Positions 17,040-25,694 of a stretch of 64,000 nt of DNA are shown here, piece after piece. The notes under the pieces were generated by a model. That model had not been told where the DNA came from, ran no database searches, and was given only the letters and a program-made list of their open reading frames with translations. Location: contig VXPQ01000014.1 of assembly GCA_009839485.1 (NCBI GenBank), forward strand, positions 1 through 64,000, written 5' to 3'. Position numbers and translations under genes: made by a program. The DNA is from Bacteroidetes bacterium SB0662_bin_6 (lineage in GTDB: Bacteria; Bacteroidota; Rhodothermia; Rhodothermales; VXPQ01). Positions within the stretch are counted from its first letter, which is position 1. Each line of letters opens with the position of its first letter.

Positions 17040-17438
17040 CTACCGCAGCAGATCTTCGATATCCATCTGCTCGATATCTCCGGCAAGGTCTTCAGGTTGC
17101 CGGCGCACCAGCGCGAGAATGGCGGAGTGGGGTATGATGAGATAATCCCGCCCGTTAAACTTGATTTCGACCGCTTCCTTCTTGAGAAAAAAGGCCTGAT
17201 CGCCCGGTTGCGCCTGCAAGGGCAGGTAGCGCACCGAATCGCGGTCGGTGCTCCAAGGCTCTCCCGTATAATCGGGATTGGGCATCACATAGCCCGGGCC
17301 GACCTGCTCGACCCTGCCTATCCGCACATCCTGGCGTTCGGCCACGGACGCCGGAAGCACCAGACCGGCTTCCGTTTGCGTTTCGCCCTCCTGGGGGGCG
17401 ATGAGGACGCGATCTCCTACGACAATCAGTTCACTCAT
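17040..17438 (-). CDS. GroES-family co-chaperonin-like protein
   Basis: ATG at 17436-17438 (MSELIVVGDRVLIAP) is chosen; the longer frame adds unrelated sequence. The 132-residue product has the GroES start (VVGDRVLIAP), a mobile-loop-like segment (ETQTEAGLVLPASVA), GRVEQVGPGYV and the basket end (IKFNGRDYLIIPHSAILALV). A C-terminal acidic extension (EDLAGDIEQMDIEDLL) and an insertion around residues 55-70 make it longer than canonical GroES (about 95). No groEL is adjacent. It may be a second, specialised co-chaperonin. The family call is good; the function is inferred. Confidence 0.8.
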   Translation of the reverse strand: MSELIVVGDRVLIAPQEGETQTEAGLVLPASVAERQDVRIGRVEQVGPGYVMPNPDYTGEPWSTDRDSVRYLPLQAQPGDQAFFLKKEAVEIKFNGRDYLIIPHSAILALVRRQPEDLAGDIEQMDIEDLLR

Positions 17439-17518
17439 AACGAAGCAAGTATGCGCGTTGCGGCATATCGTTCCACCCGGTATGCTTAGGTATGCGGTGC
17501 AGCTTTGTCCCAAGGGAC

Positions 17519-18709
17519 TCAGCGCCTGTCCATCCGCCGGAGTTCCTCCGCGTACCGGTCCAGGACCCTGTCGCGGTCGTAAAACGCCGCCCGCTTTGCG
17601 GCGTTTGCCTTCCATGCAGCATACTCGTTTTGGTCCACGGACTTGAGCAAGGCCGGCAGGTTTTCCGCTTCCGGCCATGCAAACCGGGGGCCGGGCCGGT
17701 GCGCTGTCATTTCCGTGCCCAGCGGGCTGTCCGCGTCGCACACGGCGAGGACCGGCGTTCCTGCCGCGAGCGCCGGAATCAGCTTGGAAGGGAGAAAGGA
17801 ACCCCCGGCGCCCGATCGTTCCGGGATGACCACGAAATCCGCTTCGTGGAGCGCCCGGGCCAGTTCCTTTTCGTCCGACAGACCCCGTACGTCGAAACGC
17901 TCATCGCCCGTTTCTTCCGCCCATTTCCGCAACGCCCCGGCGCTGCTGCCCTCCGCCTGGATCCGAAACGCGAACGGGGCGTCGCTGCGGTGCAGGATGC
18001 AGCACAATTCGAGCAGATTCTGTTTCGTACCCAGATTGCCGGAATACAGGAGCCGTACGGGAGAACCCGGGCCTTGCGTTTTCGGCGCCGTCTCCAGGTG
18101 CCTTGCCAAGGATTCATGCAGCCAGTTCGGCAGATAGAGGAGGGGTTGATCGCGCCGCCGCCGGGGCTCCAGCCGCTCGATCATGGTCGGCGAAATCGTG
18201 CTCCACACATCGGCCTTGTTGAAAAGCGCATCCTGTACGCGAACCATCCAGCTTCCCTGGCCGATGCCTCCGGCCTGTGCGGCTTCGGCAGGCAGATCCT
18301 GGACGTTCAGCCACAGGGGCAGGCCGGTTTTTCGCCGGCATGCGGCGGCGTAGGCTACCGCGCCCAGCAGGGGACAGAAGACCATCATGGCGTCGTAGTC
18401 GCCGCGCCGGGGAAGGCGTCGCATGAGCGAGGCGCCAAAGGAGCCTTCGTAGATAAGCCGTTCGTGGAGCGCCTGCGGGTTCCGGGGAATGTACAGGCCG
18501 AACCGCTCGATGCGTACGCCGCGCCGCGTTTCGGACCGGATGCGCAAGCCGTTTTCGCCCGATTTGTCGCGCCATTCGGGATAGTAGGACGAGGCGCACC
18601 GTACGGTTACCTCGAAACCGCGCTCGGCCAGCCCGTAGCACAGGTCGCTGAAGAGCACGCCGCCCCCGAGGTCCGGTTCGAAGACATTGACGATGACAAG
18701 CAGGCGCAT
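17519..18709 (-). CDS. Glycosyltransferase, GT4-like
   Basis: The product is 396 residues. The N-terminal Rossmann half starts MRLLVIVNVFEPDLGGGV, a typical acceptor-side loop with GGG. The C-terminal half has a donor-site pattern (VIPERSGAGGSFLPSKLIPAL and GTPVLAV) near residues 300-330. Members transfer a sugar from a nucleotide donor at the inner face of the cytoplasmic membrane, in glycan or glycolipid synthesis. It is codirectional with, and 27 bases downstream of, the SSF symporter gene. Acceptor and donor cannot be told from sequence. Confidence 0.85.
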   Translation of the reverse strand: MRLLVIVNVFEPDLGGGVLFSDLCYGLAERGFEVTVRCASSYYPEWRDKSGENGLRIRSETRRGVRIERFGLYIPRNPQALHERLIYEGSFGASLMRRLPRRGDYDAMMVFCPLLGAVAYAAACRRKTGLPLWLNVQDLPAEAAQAGGIGQGSWMVRVQDALFNKADVWSTISPTMIERLEPRRRRDQPLLYLPNWLHESLARHLETAPKTQGPGSPVRLLYSGNLGTKQNLLELCCILHRSDAPFAFRIQAEGSSAGALRKWAEETGDERFDVRGLSDEKELARALHEADFVVIPERSGAGGSFLPSKLIPALAAGTPVLAVCDADSPLGTEMTAHRPGPRFAWPEAENLPALLKSVDQNEYAAWKANAAKRAAFYDRDRVLDRYAEELRRMDRR

Positions 18710-18736
18710 GGCCGGGCGGCGGAATGAACGAAACGG

Positions 18737-20563
18737 TCAGGCGTCCTGTGCGGCAGCGGACGCGTCAAGGCGGCTGAGACTTCTCCAGAGAAAGGCGCCG
18801 GCGGCAGTGATTCCGCCCAAGCAAAGCAAGACCCATCCGGTGTTGCCCATCAGCAGGTGCCCCGTGCCGAACAGGGCGCAATAGACCAGCACGATTCCGG
18901 CCACGCAATCTCCCGCGAGCCGCACCATGCCCGTATCCTGGCGTACGTCCGGATTGCGTTCGGCGATACGCTTCCACCCGGGTCCTCCGGGGTGAATCCT
19001 GCGATAGAAACGGTCCAGCACCTCGTTTCGTGTGGGTCGGGAGAGGAACGTGGCCGTGACCCATACCACCGTGGTGAATGCGGTGACGGCGAAAAGATTG
19101 TTAGGAAACTCGGCTTGCAGGCCGGGCATCCTGATGCCGAATGTCCCAAGGATCAGGGCAAGCACGAGCAGAAAAACGGGGGAAAGCGTGGCGGCCAGTT
19201 CGCTCCATGCATTGACTCGCCACCAGTACCACCGCAGAATCAGGACGAGCCCGAGTCCGGCGGAAGCGGTCAGGAGCAGCCCCCAGGCTTCGCTCACCGA
19301 ACCGAGGTTCGCCGTGATGAAGACGGACGCGCCGGCCAGTGCGAACGTCAGCACGCGGGACACGAGGACGTAATGCTTCTCGCCGGCGTTCGGTTTCACG
19401 AACCGTTTCCAGAAGTCGTTTACGAGGTACGATGCCCCCCAGTTCAATTGCGTGGAGAGGGTGCTCATGAAGGCGGCCAGAAAAGCGGCGAGCATGAGAC
19501 CGAGCAAACCCGGCGGGAGCACGTCCCGCATGGCCAGCACGAACCCTTCGCGCGGGTCGTCCAGGCCGGGGTACAGCACCAGGGCGGCAAGGGCCACGAT
19601 GATCCAGGGCCACGGGCGCAGGCAGTAATGCGCGACGGTGAACCAGAGCGTCGCCAGCAGGGAATGTTTTTCGTCTTTTGCGCTCATCATGCGTTGCGCA
19701 ATGTAGCCTCCTCCTCCGGGTTCGGCGCCCGGATACCAGCTCGACCACCATTGCACCCCGACATAGGCGAAGAAGCTCGCGGCGGTCAGCGTCAGCACGG
19801 CTCCGCCCTCGGCGGCGTTTCCGAGGGTGGGAAGCATGCGGAAGGTCTCTTCCGGAAGGGCCGCCATCAGGCCGGTCATGCCGCCCACTTCAGGCATGTC
19901 CAGTACGAATACGGCGAGAATGATGCTGCCGGCAATGGCGATGACGAACTGGAACGCATCGGTCACGACGACGCCCCACAGGCCGGAAAGGAGGGAATAG
20001 ACGCCCACGAGGAGCATGAGCAGAACCACCACGACGAGCGGCGCCCCGATCTCTGCACCGAGGATATGGAACGATTCATGCCCGAACACGGTCAGGCCGG
20101 GGAACACGATGTCGATGACGGTTTCCATGGCCAGCGCCACCCACCCGATGATAATGCCGTTGAGCACGAGCCCGAAGTAGATGGCTTTGACGCCGCGCAG
20201 CACGGCGGCGGCCTTGCCGTCGTAGCGCATCTCGACGAATTCCACGTCCGTGAGCACGCCGCTGCGCCGCCACAGGCGGGCGAAGAAGAAAACGGTGAGG
20301 ATGCCGCCGAAGGCGAAGTTCCACCAGAGCCAGTTACCGGCGATACCGTTTTGGGCCACGAGTTCGGTAACGGCCAGGGGGGTATCTGCTGCGAAGGTGG
20401 TGGCCACCATGGAGGTGCCGGCCAGCCACCAGGGCATATTCCGGCCCGACAGGAAGAATTCGGAGGTATTTCGCCCGGCCCGCCGGAAATAATACACGGC
20501 GATCCCGAACGAGAGCGCGAAATATCCTGCTATGAGAAGCCAGTCGAGGGGAGCAAGGAGCAT
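18737..20563 (-). CDS. Sodium:solute symporter (SSF family)
   Basis: ATG 20563 (MLLAPLDWLLIAGYF) starts at the first transmembrane helix; a TTG 30 bases upstream is possible. The 608-residue protein has about 13 hydrophobic segments. SSF features include AGRNTSEFFLSGRNMPWWLAG early, AADTPLAVTELV, and GLMLAAFLAAFMSTLSTQLNW near the middle, which holds the Na2-site serines. Substrates of this branch include sugars, and the GH3 gene just upstream (65 bases) suggests uptake of a released sugar. That pairing is inference. Confidence 0.9.
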   Translation of the reverse strand: MLLAPLDWLLIAGYFALSFGIAVYYFRRAGRNTSEFFLSGRNMPWWLAGTSMVATTFAADTPLAVTELVAQNGIAGNWLWWNFAFGGILTVFFFARLWRRSGVLTDVEFVEMRYDGKAAAVLRGVKAIYFGLVLNGIIIGWVALAMETVIDIVFPGLTVFGHESFHILGAEIGAPLVVVVLLMLLVGVYSLLSGLWGVVVTDAFQFVIAIAGSIILAVFVLDMPEVGGMTGLMAALPEETFRMLPTLGNAAEGGAVLTLTAASFFAYVGVQWWSSWYPGAEPGGGGYIAQRMMSAKDEKHSLLATLWFTVAHYCLRPWPWIIVALAALVLYPGLDDPREGFVLAMRDVLPPGLLGLMLAAFLAAFMSTLSTQLNWGASYLVNDFWKRFVKPNAGEKHYVLVSRVLTFALAGASVFITANLGSVSEAWGLLLTASAGLGLVLILRWYWWRVNAWSELAATLSPVFLLVLALILGTFGIRMPGLQAEFPNNLFAVTAFTTVVWVTATFLSRPTRNEVLDRFYRRIHPGGPGWKRIAERNPDVRQDTGMVRLAGDCVAGIVLVYCALFGTGHLLMGNTGWVLLCLGGITAAGAFLWRSLSRLDASAAAQDA

Positions 20564-20608
20564 GGAGGGTACTGATTGTGTTCCAGGGATCAACGAATCA
20601 ACTACGCG

Positions 20609-20634
20609 CTCTGCTTAATCAGAGTATCCTATAG
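20609..20634 (-). repeat. Dispersed repeat copy between GH3 and SSF genes
   Basis: The plus strand reads CTCTG-cttaat-CAGAG followed by TATCCTATAG, so a 5-bp hairpin abuts the repeat core. On the minus strand, which both genes use, the core GGATACTCTGATTAAG starts at the GH3 stop codon (TAG). It may act as a terminator or as an RNA stability element between two codirectional genes. Confidence 0.6.
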
Positions 20635-22641
20635 TTCCTGGGCCTCCGTTTCCATGGCGGCGGTAGAGTCGGCGGCGTAACTCAGCCCGTGCCCAAAGGG
20701 AAAAAGCGGATTTTCGGAATCGTAGGGTACGTCTTCATGCTGGTTGCGCACGGCTTCCATGGACGAAGGCATCTCGAAGGGCAATTTCCCTGTGGGGTTG
20801 AAACCTCCGAAAATCACGTCCAGTACGGCATCGTCTTCTGCGCCGAAGTTGGCCAGCAAGCCGACGCTTCGTTCGGCGATTTCAGGAATGACCGCGGGCC
20901 GCTCCATGTACATGTCCACGATGGTGGGTACGGTATCGAGAATGCCGAGAAGGCGTTCTTTTTCCGGGCTTTTGAAATCCAGGTCTCCCTGGTGGAAGAA
21001 ACTTTCCAGAAGACTTCCCGAGCGGGGTTGGTACGGGGTGCTGAGCCGCAGAATCGCGTAGTCGGCGGAATCCGGGGTGGACACCACGTTTCCATAGTTT
21101 GCTGCCGCCGCCGGATCCATGTTTTCGATGTACAGGTTGGGTCTGTCCCCGAGAGGGAGCGCGGGCATGCCTCCCGTTTCGGCGTTCTTCAGCAGTACGA
21201 TCGCCTTGCGCTGAGCAAGCAGACCCGCTTCCCTGAAATCCGCCCGCCCGACGATTTCTTCGGCCGTGTCAGGATCTATGTACGGGTCGTCAAAAAGACC
21301 AAGCGTGAACTTGTCTTTCAAGATGCGGCGGGCGGAATCGTCCAGCCGGGTTTCCGGGAGCTGCCCGCTTTCGACAAGCCCGACAAGACTATCCGGTATC
21401 CACTCTCCGCCGAACTGATCGACGCCTGCGTTCAGGGCTTTCAGCAAGCGTTCTCCGGGAGACAGATGCTCGACTCCCCACGCCGGCGCGTGAAGGATGG
21501 TCATACCGAACGGGCCTTTGTCGGTAAGAATGCTCCAGTCCGTACAGATCACCCCCTCGAATCCGTACCGGTCGCGCAGGATATCGATGATCTCCTTGTT
21601 GAACGGAAACCCCGTTTCCTCGCTCGTTTGGCCCACAGGGATACTGTAATACGGCATGATCTGCGCCGTGTGGGCTGCCAGCACGCCCTGCTCGAAAGGA
21701 ATCAGGTGGTAGTCGAATTGTCCGCCGGGATAGACCTGTTCCTTTCCATGGTCGAAGTGGGCGTCTTCGCCGTCTGCTTGCGGTCCTCCGCCGGGGAAGT
21801 GTTTCGCCATCGTGGCGACGCTTTCGGCGCTGAGCGTATCCCCTTGAAATCCCTTGATGTAGGCGTAGACCATCCGGCTGGCCAGATCCGCATCTTCGCC
21901 GAAGGTGCCGCCGACCCGCCCCCAGCGCGGTTCCGTGGCCAGATCGGCCATGGGATGGAGGGCCGTGCGAATGCCTATTGCGCGGTATTCCTGCCGGGCG
22001 ATCTCGCCGAACTGGCGGACCAGCGCGGTATCCCGTGTGGCGGCAAGGCCTGCCGGTTCGGGCCATTGGGAGAATGCCGAGGCGGACATGGCGGCGGCAG
22101 GATTCTGCCCGAATCCGTGCCGAGGGTCGGAGGAAATCGTGACGGGAATACCCAGGCGCGTCCGCTCAGCCAATTTTTGAAGGTTGTTGTGCCAGATTGC
22201 CGTCAATTGGGGAGAACCCGGTTGCATCAGATTGAAATGGTTCATCAGACGGCCTGCCACCAACTCCGAGTTAATGGGGATCATGAAGGAGAAGGGGTTG
22301 CCGGGACCGGGTCGTTCCGCCAGGTCGCCGTTGTTCTTCATCACGATCATCCCGTGGAACATCAATCCGGCTTTTTCCGCGACAGTCATCTGTCCCAGCA
22401 GATTCTCTACACGTGTCTCGACGGGCAGTCGGCTATCCTCGTACGGATCGAGTTGTCCGTTTTTGTTGAGATCGCGGAAGGCATGCCCCGCTTCGGTGAT
22501 AACGGACGCCTCCGGTCCGGCCTCCGACAAATTGCCGGAGGACTGGAGCGAGTAGTAGCCCCGAAATCCCAGAATCAGGCCGACCACGAGAAGAAGGAGG
22601 ACCGCCAGGATCCACCCCAGGATTTTGAAAAGTTTTTTCAT
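20629..22641 (-). CDS. Glycoside hydrolase family 3 beta-glucosidase-like enzyme
   Basis: The product is 670 residues. An N-terminal hydrophobic anchor (WILAVLLLLVVGLIL) suggests membrane attachment outside the cytoplasm. An EF-hand-like loop (DLNKNGQLDPYED) precedes the TIM barrel, as in many Bacteroidota GH3. Barrel signatures include RWGRVGGTFGED, the KHFPGGG segment and the catalytic aspartate in GVICTDWS near residue 367. The C-terminal alpha/beta-sandwich has LLKN and PFGHGLSY. It removes terminal beta-linked sugars; exact linkage is unknown. A dispersed repeat lies at each end of the gene. It probably supplies sugars to the SSF symporter. Confidence 0.92.
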   Translation of the reverse strand: MKKLFKILGWILAVLLLLVVGLILGFRGYYSLQSSGNLSEAGPEASVITEAGHAFRDLNKNGQLDPYEDSRLPVETRVENLLGQMTVAEKAGLMFHGMIVMKNNGDLAERPGPGNPFSFMIPINSELVAGRLMNHFNLMQPGSPQLTAIWHNNLQKLAERTRLGIPVTISSDPRHGFGQNPAAAMSASAFSQWPEPAGLAATRDTALVRQFGEIARQEYRAIGIRTALHPMADLATEPRWGRVGGTFGEDADLASRMVYAYIKGFQGDTLSAESVATMAKHFPGGGPQADGEDAHFDHGKEQVYPGGQFDYHLIPFEQGVLAAHTAQIMPYYSIPVGQTSEETGFPFNKEIIDILRDRYGFEGVICTDWSILTDKGPFGMTILHAPAWGVEHLSPGERLLKALNAGVDQFGGEWIPDSLVGLVESGQLPETRLDDSARRILKDKFTLGLFDDPYIDPDTAEEIVGRADFREAGLLAQRKAIVLLKNAETGGMPALPLGDRPNLYIENMDPAAAANYGNVVSTPDSADYAILRLSTPYQPRSGSLLESFFHQGDLDFKSPEKERLLGILDTVPTIVDMYMERPAVIPEIAERSVGLLANFGAEDDAVLDVIFGGFNPTGKLPFEMPSSMEAVRNQHEDVPYDSENPLFPFGHGLSYAADSTAAMETEAQEL

Positions 22642-22976
22642 ACCGGTTTTTTCATGCGGGCGAAGTGTTTATGCACCGCATGAATATGCTTCCATTTCGC
22701 GGCAAATACAAACATAGGGATACTCTGATCAAAACCACCCCTCTCAGCCTCTGAGCTTTGCGGACTTAATCAGAGTATCCCTTGGCTTCTGTGGCGCGGG
22801 CTGCTCAATGCACAGGCCGGATTCCGGGGTGTATTCTTGACCGTCAGGTATCCGGTGCGTATTCTTATGCGCGCACGTCGCGCGCAAGCGGCACCCGGTT
22901 CATACGACAGGACAGGCAACGCGCTGTCCGGTCTTTACGAATCCCTTCTCTTTTGCAAAATCCCGGTTTTGGCGCA
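22642..22976. other. Divergent intergenic region carrying a 65-bp inverted-repeat element
   Basis: The gap separates the divergent GH3 and PQQ-dehydrogenase genes and must hold both promoters. It contains the inverted-repeat element at 22717-22781. The open frame running through 22782-22976 upstream of the dehydrogenase lacks a signal and is read as non-coding. I cannot place confident -35/-10 elements. Confidence 0.5.
22717..22781. mobile_element. MITE-like 65-bp element with 16-bp terminal inverted repeats
   Basis: GGGATACTCTGATCAA (22717-22732) is mirrored by TTAATCAGAGTATCCC (22766-22781) with one mismatch in 16. The inside has a smaller stem (CTCAG/CTGAG near 22743-22755). No target-site duplication is evident. 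Single ends or diverged copies occur at 85, 20609, 45311, 59116 and 59416. It is best described as a MITE- or REP-like intergenic element; a parent transposase is not in the window. Confidence 0.6.
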
Positions 22977-25673
22977 ATGCGTAACAGAACAACCATATCG
23001 GCGCTGGCATGGATCGCTTTTCTCGCAGGATGCGCCGATCCCGGAAATCGCGCGGACTCGTCCGAGCCGCCGGCTCCCGAACGATTCACGAAAGTCGTGT
23101 TCGACGAAGTGCTCTACGAGCCCATGGAACTGGAACTGCTCGATGACGGCCGCATCCTTTTCGTGCAGCGGCGCGGCGAAGTGAATATCCATGATCCGCA
23201 GACGGGCCTGACCGAGACGATCGCCGAACTGGATGTGTTCATAGAGTTTGAAGAAGGGCTGCTCGGCGTAGCCCTCGATCCCGATTACGCAGACAATCAT
23301 TGGGTCTATTTTACGTATTCCGCTCCGGACGAGGCTGTGATACGGGTGGCCCGTTTCGTGCTTGAAGATTCCCGACTCGACATGGAGTCCGAGCGGGTCC
23401 TGCTGGAGATTCCCGTTCAGCGCGACGAGTGCTGTCACGTAGGCGGTTCGCTGGAATTCGGTCCCGAAGGCAATCTGTTCGTGTCGATAGGGGACAACAC
23501 CAATCCGTTTGCCTCGGACGGATTTAATCCCATTGACGAACGCGAGGGCCGCAAGGCTTGGGACGCACAGGGATCTGCCGGCAACACCATGGACCTGCGC
23601 GGGAAGATATTGCGGATTACTCCGGAAGACGACGGCGCCTACCGCATTCCGGAAGACAATCTCTTTGCGGACGATCCAACGAGGGGGCGGCCCGAGATTT
23701 ACGTAATGGGAAACCGAAATCCCTTCCGGATCGATATCGACGCCCGGACAGGGTATCTGTACTGGGGCGAGGTGGGGCCTGATGCGGGCGATTCATCCGC
23801 CACAAGGGGGCCCATGGGGCATGACGAAGTGAATCAGGCACGGCAGGCGGGTAACTTCGGCTGGCCGCATTTCATCGGAAATAACAAGGCGTACCACGAT
23901 TACGATTTCGAGGCGGAGGTGGCAGGCGAGCCTTTCGACCCGGCCGCTCCCGTAAACGATTCCCCGAATAACACGGGAGCGGAGCTTCTTCCGCCGGCGC
24001 AACCGGCCTTTATCTGGTATCCTTACGAGGCATCCGAGGAATTTCCGGTCGCAGGGGACGGCGGACGCAACGCCATGGCAGGTCCCGTCTATTATTATGA
24101 CGATTATGCCGGTTCCGATCGCAAATTTCCGCGCTATTACGACGGGAAACTGTTTATCTACGACTGGATGCGTAACTGGATCAATGTCGTCACGATGAAT
24201 GAGGACGGAGACTATGTGGACATGGAGCGGTTCATGCCGACGACCGAGTTCAGTCGCCCCATGGATATGCTCTTCGGCCCCGATGGGGCGCTCTACATGC
24301 TCGAATACGGCCAGACCTGGTACGGGCATAATCCGGACGCCCGGTTGTTCCGCATCGAGTATGCGGTCCATAACCGCGGGCCCATTGCGCGCATTTCGGC
24401 GGATCGTCCTGTCGGCGCGGCTCCCCTTACCGTGACGCTTTCCGCCGCCGATTCTTTCGATCCGGACGGCGATCCTTTCACCTGGTCCTGGCGCCGCGAG
24501 GGAGACCAGGATGACATATCCGGCGAGGAGGCCGTTTACTCGTTTGAGGAGCCGGGGACCTACCCGGTAACGCTCACCGTCACCGATAGCGAGGGTTTAA
24601 CGGGTACGGAAATCATCGACATTCTCGTCGGCAACGACATACCGGAGGTGCGCCTCGAACTTTCCGGCAACCACACGTTTTTCTGGGATGGCAGGGCCAT
24701 CGAGTATAACGTGGTCGTGACCGACCTGGAAGATGGTGAGATTGCTGCCGAGGAGGTTGCCTTTACCATCGATTACCTGGCGCAGGGCAGCGATCTGACG
24801 GTTCAGGCTCAGGGCCATCAGGCGGCGCTGGAACAGGCTTCAGGGCTTATCGGACAGGCCCTTATAGAACGGCATAACTGCGGGGCGTGCCATCTCCGAA
24901 CGGATGAGTCCATAGGTCCGTCCTTTGCGGCCATCGCCCAAAAGTACCCGGACAACGATGCTTCGCGCGAATATCTCACGGATAAAATCCTTAATGGCGG
25001 CATGGGTGTCTGGGGGGATCGGGCGATGGCGCCGCAGCCGCAGGTTGCTGCCGAAGAAGCGAACCGCATGGCGGACTTCATCCTTGGTTTGGAGAGCGCA
25101 GCTGTGCGGGAGGCGGAGCTCCCGTTGCAGGGCACGTATGTCACCGACCGGCACGATGCGGACGAGGAAGAAGGGCGCTATTTCCTGGCGGCTTCGTACA
25201 CCGATCACGGGGCGTCGGGTATGCCCAGCCTCACCGGTCGGAGTGTCGTAACCCTGCGGCATGCGAGGTTGCAGGCGGAAGACTATGACGAGGGCGAAGA
25301 GGTCATGGCGTTTCCCATGCCGGAAGAGGCGTTCGGGGAAGACGCCACAGGAAATGTCCTGATAGGGAATGACGGGGGGTATTTCGTTTTCCGGGATATC
25401 GATCTTACCGGTATCCGGTCGCTCACTGCACAGATCGGAACCGTAGCCGAGTTGACCACGGGAGGGCGGCTGGACCTGCGCGCTGGCGGCCTGGACGGAG
25501 AGGTCCTCGGCACGTTCGAAGTGCCGATACCGAACGAAACCAGTCTCCAGACCTATGAAGTAGTGCTTGACGAGGCCAGCGGTATGACCGACCTGTATTT
25601 TGTGTTTGCGGCGGACGAACCGGGCAGGCCATTTCCGGTCTGCTTCATCGACTGGATTGTGGCGGAACAGTAG
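22977..25673 (+). CDS. PQQ-type sugar dehydrogenase fused to PKD, cytochrome c and CBM6-like domains
   Basis: ATG 22977 (MRNRTTISALAWIAFLAGC) gives a lipoprotein. The 898-residue product has four parts. A glucose/sorbosone dehydrogenase propeller spans about residues 37-460 (EEGLLGVALDPDY, HVGGSLEFGPEGNLFVSIGD, GDGGRNAMAGPVYY). A PKD domain follows at about 471-548 (SFDPDGDPFTWSW). A class I cytochrome c has haem motif CGACH near 635. A C-terminal carbohydrate-binding-like sandwich starts at about 714. The fusion would let sugar oxidation at PQQ pass electrons directly to haem at the cell surface. Cofactor and substrate are inferred from the family. Confidence 0.9.
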   Translation: MRNRTTISALAWIAFLAGCADPGNRADSSEPPAPERFTKVVFDEVLYEPMELELLDDGRILFVQRRGEVNIHDPQTGLTETIAELDVFIEFEEGLLGVALDPDYADNHWVYFTYSAPDEAVIRVARFVLEDSRLDMESERVLLEIPVQRDECCHVGGSLEFGPEGNLFVSIGDNTNPFASDGFNPIDEREGRKAWDAQGSAGNTMDLRGKILRITPEDDGAYRIPEDNLFADDPTRGRPEIYVMGNRNPFRIDIDARTGYLYWGEVGPDAGDSSATRGPMGHDEVNQARQAGNFGWPHFIGNNKAYHDYDFEAEVAGEPFDPAAPVNDSPNNTGAELLPPAQPAFIWYPYEASEEFPVAGDGGRNAMAGPVYYYDDYAGSDRKFPRYYDGKLFIYDWMRNWINVVTMNEDGDYVDMERFMPTTEFSRPMDMLFGPDGALYMLEYGQTWYGHNPDARLFRIEYAVHNRGPIARISADRPVGAAPLTVTLSAADSFDPDGDPFTWSWRREGDQDDISGEEAVYSFEEPGTYPVTLTVTDSEGLTGTEIIDILVGNDIPEVRLELSGNHTFFWDGRAIEYNVVVTDLEDGEIAAEEVAFTIDYLAQGSDLTVQAQGHQAALEQASGLIGQALIERHNCGACHLRTDESIGPSFAAIAQKYPDNDASREYLTDKILNGGMGVWGDRAMAPQPQVAAEEANRMADFILGLESAAVREAELPLQGTYVTDRHDADEEEGRYFLAASYTDHGASGMPSLTGRSVVTLRHARLQAEDYDEGEEVMAFPMPEEAFGEDATGNVLIGNDGGYFVFRDIDLTGIRSLTAQIGTVAELTTGGRLDLRAGGLDGEVLGTFEVPIPNETSLQTYEVVLDEASGMTDLYFVFAADEPGRPFPVCFIDWIVAEQ

Positions 25674-25694
25674 GGAGGTTCGGGGCCTTTCGGC

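Noticed and set aside
20689-22683. Long open frame on plus (about 660 codons) opposite the GH3 gene
   Set aside because: It lies antisense to a gene with clear catalytic motifs. GC-rich codon use opens the opposite frame. No motif, signal or ribosome-binding site supports it. The same holds for 18857-20575, 46090-47763, 60685-62499, 11932-13464 and 52057-53364.
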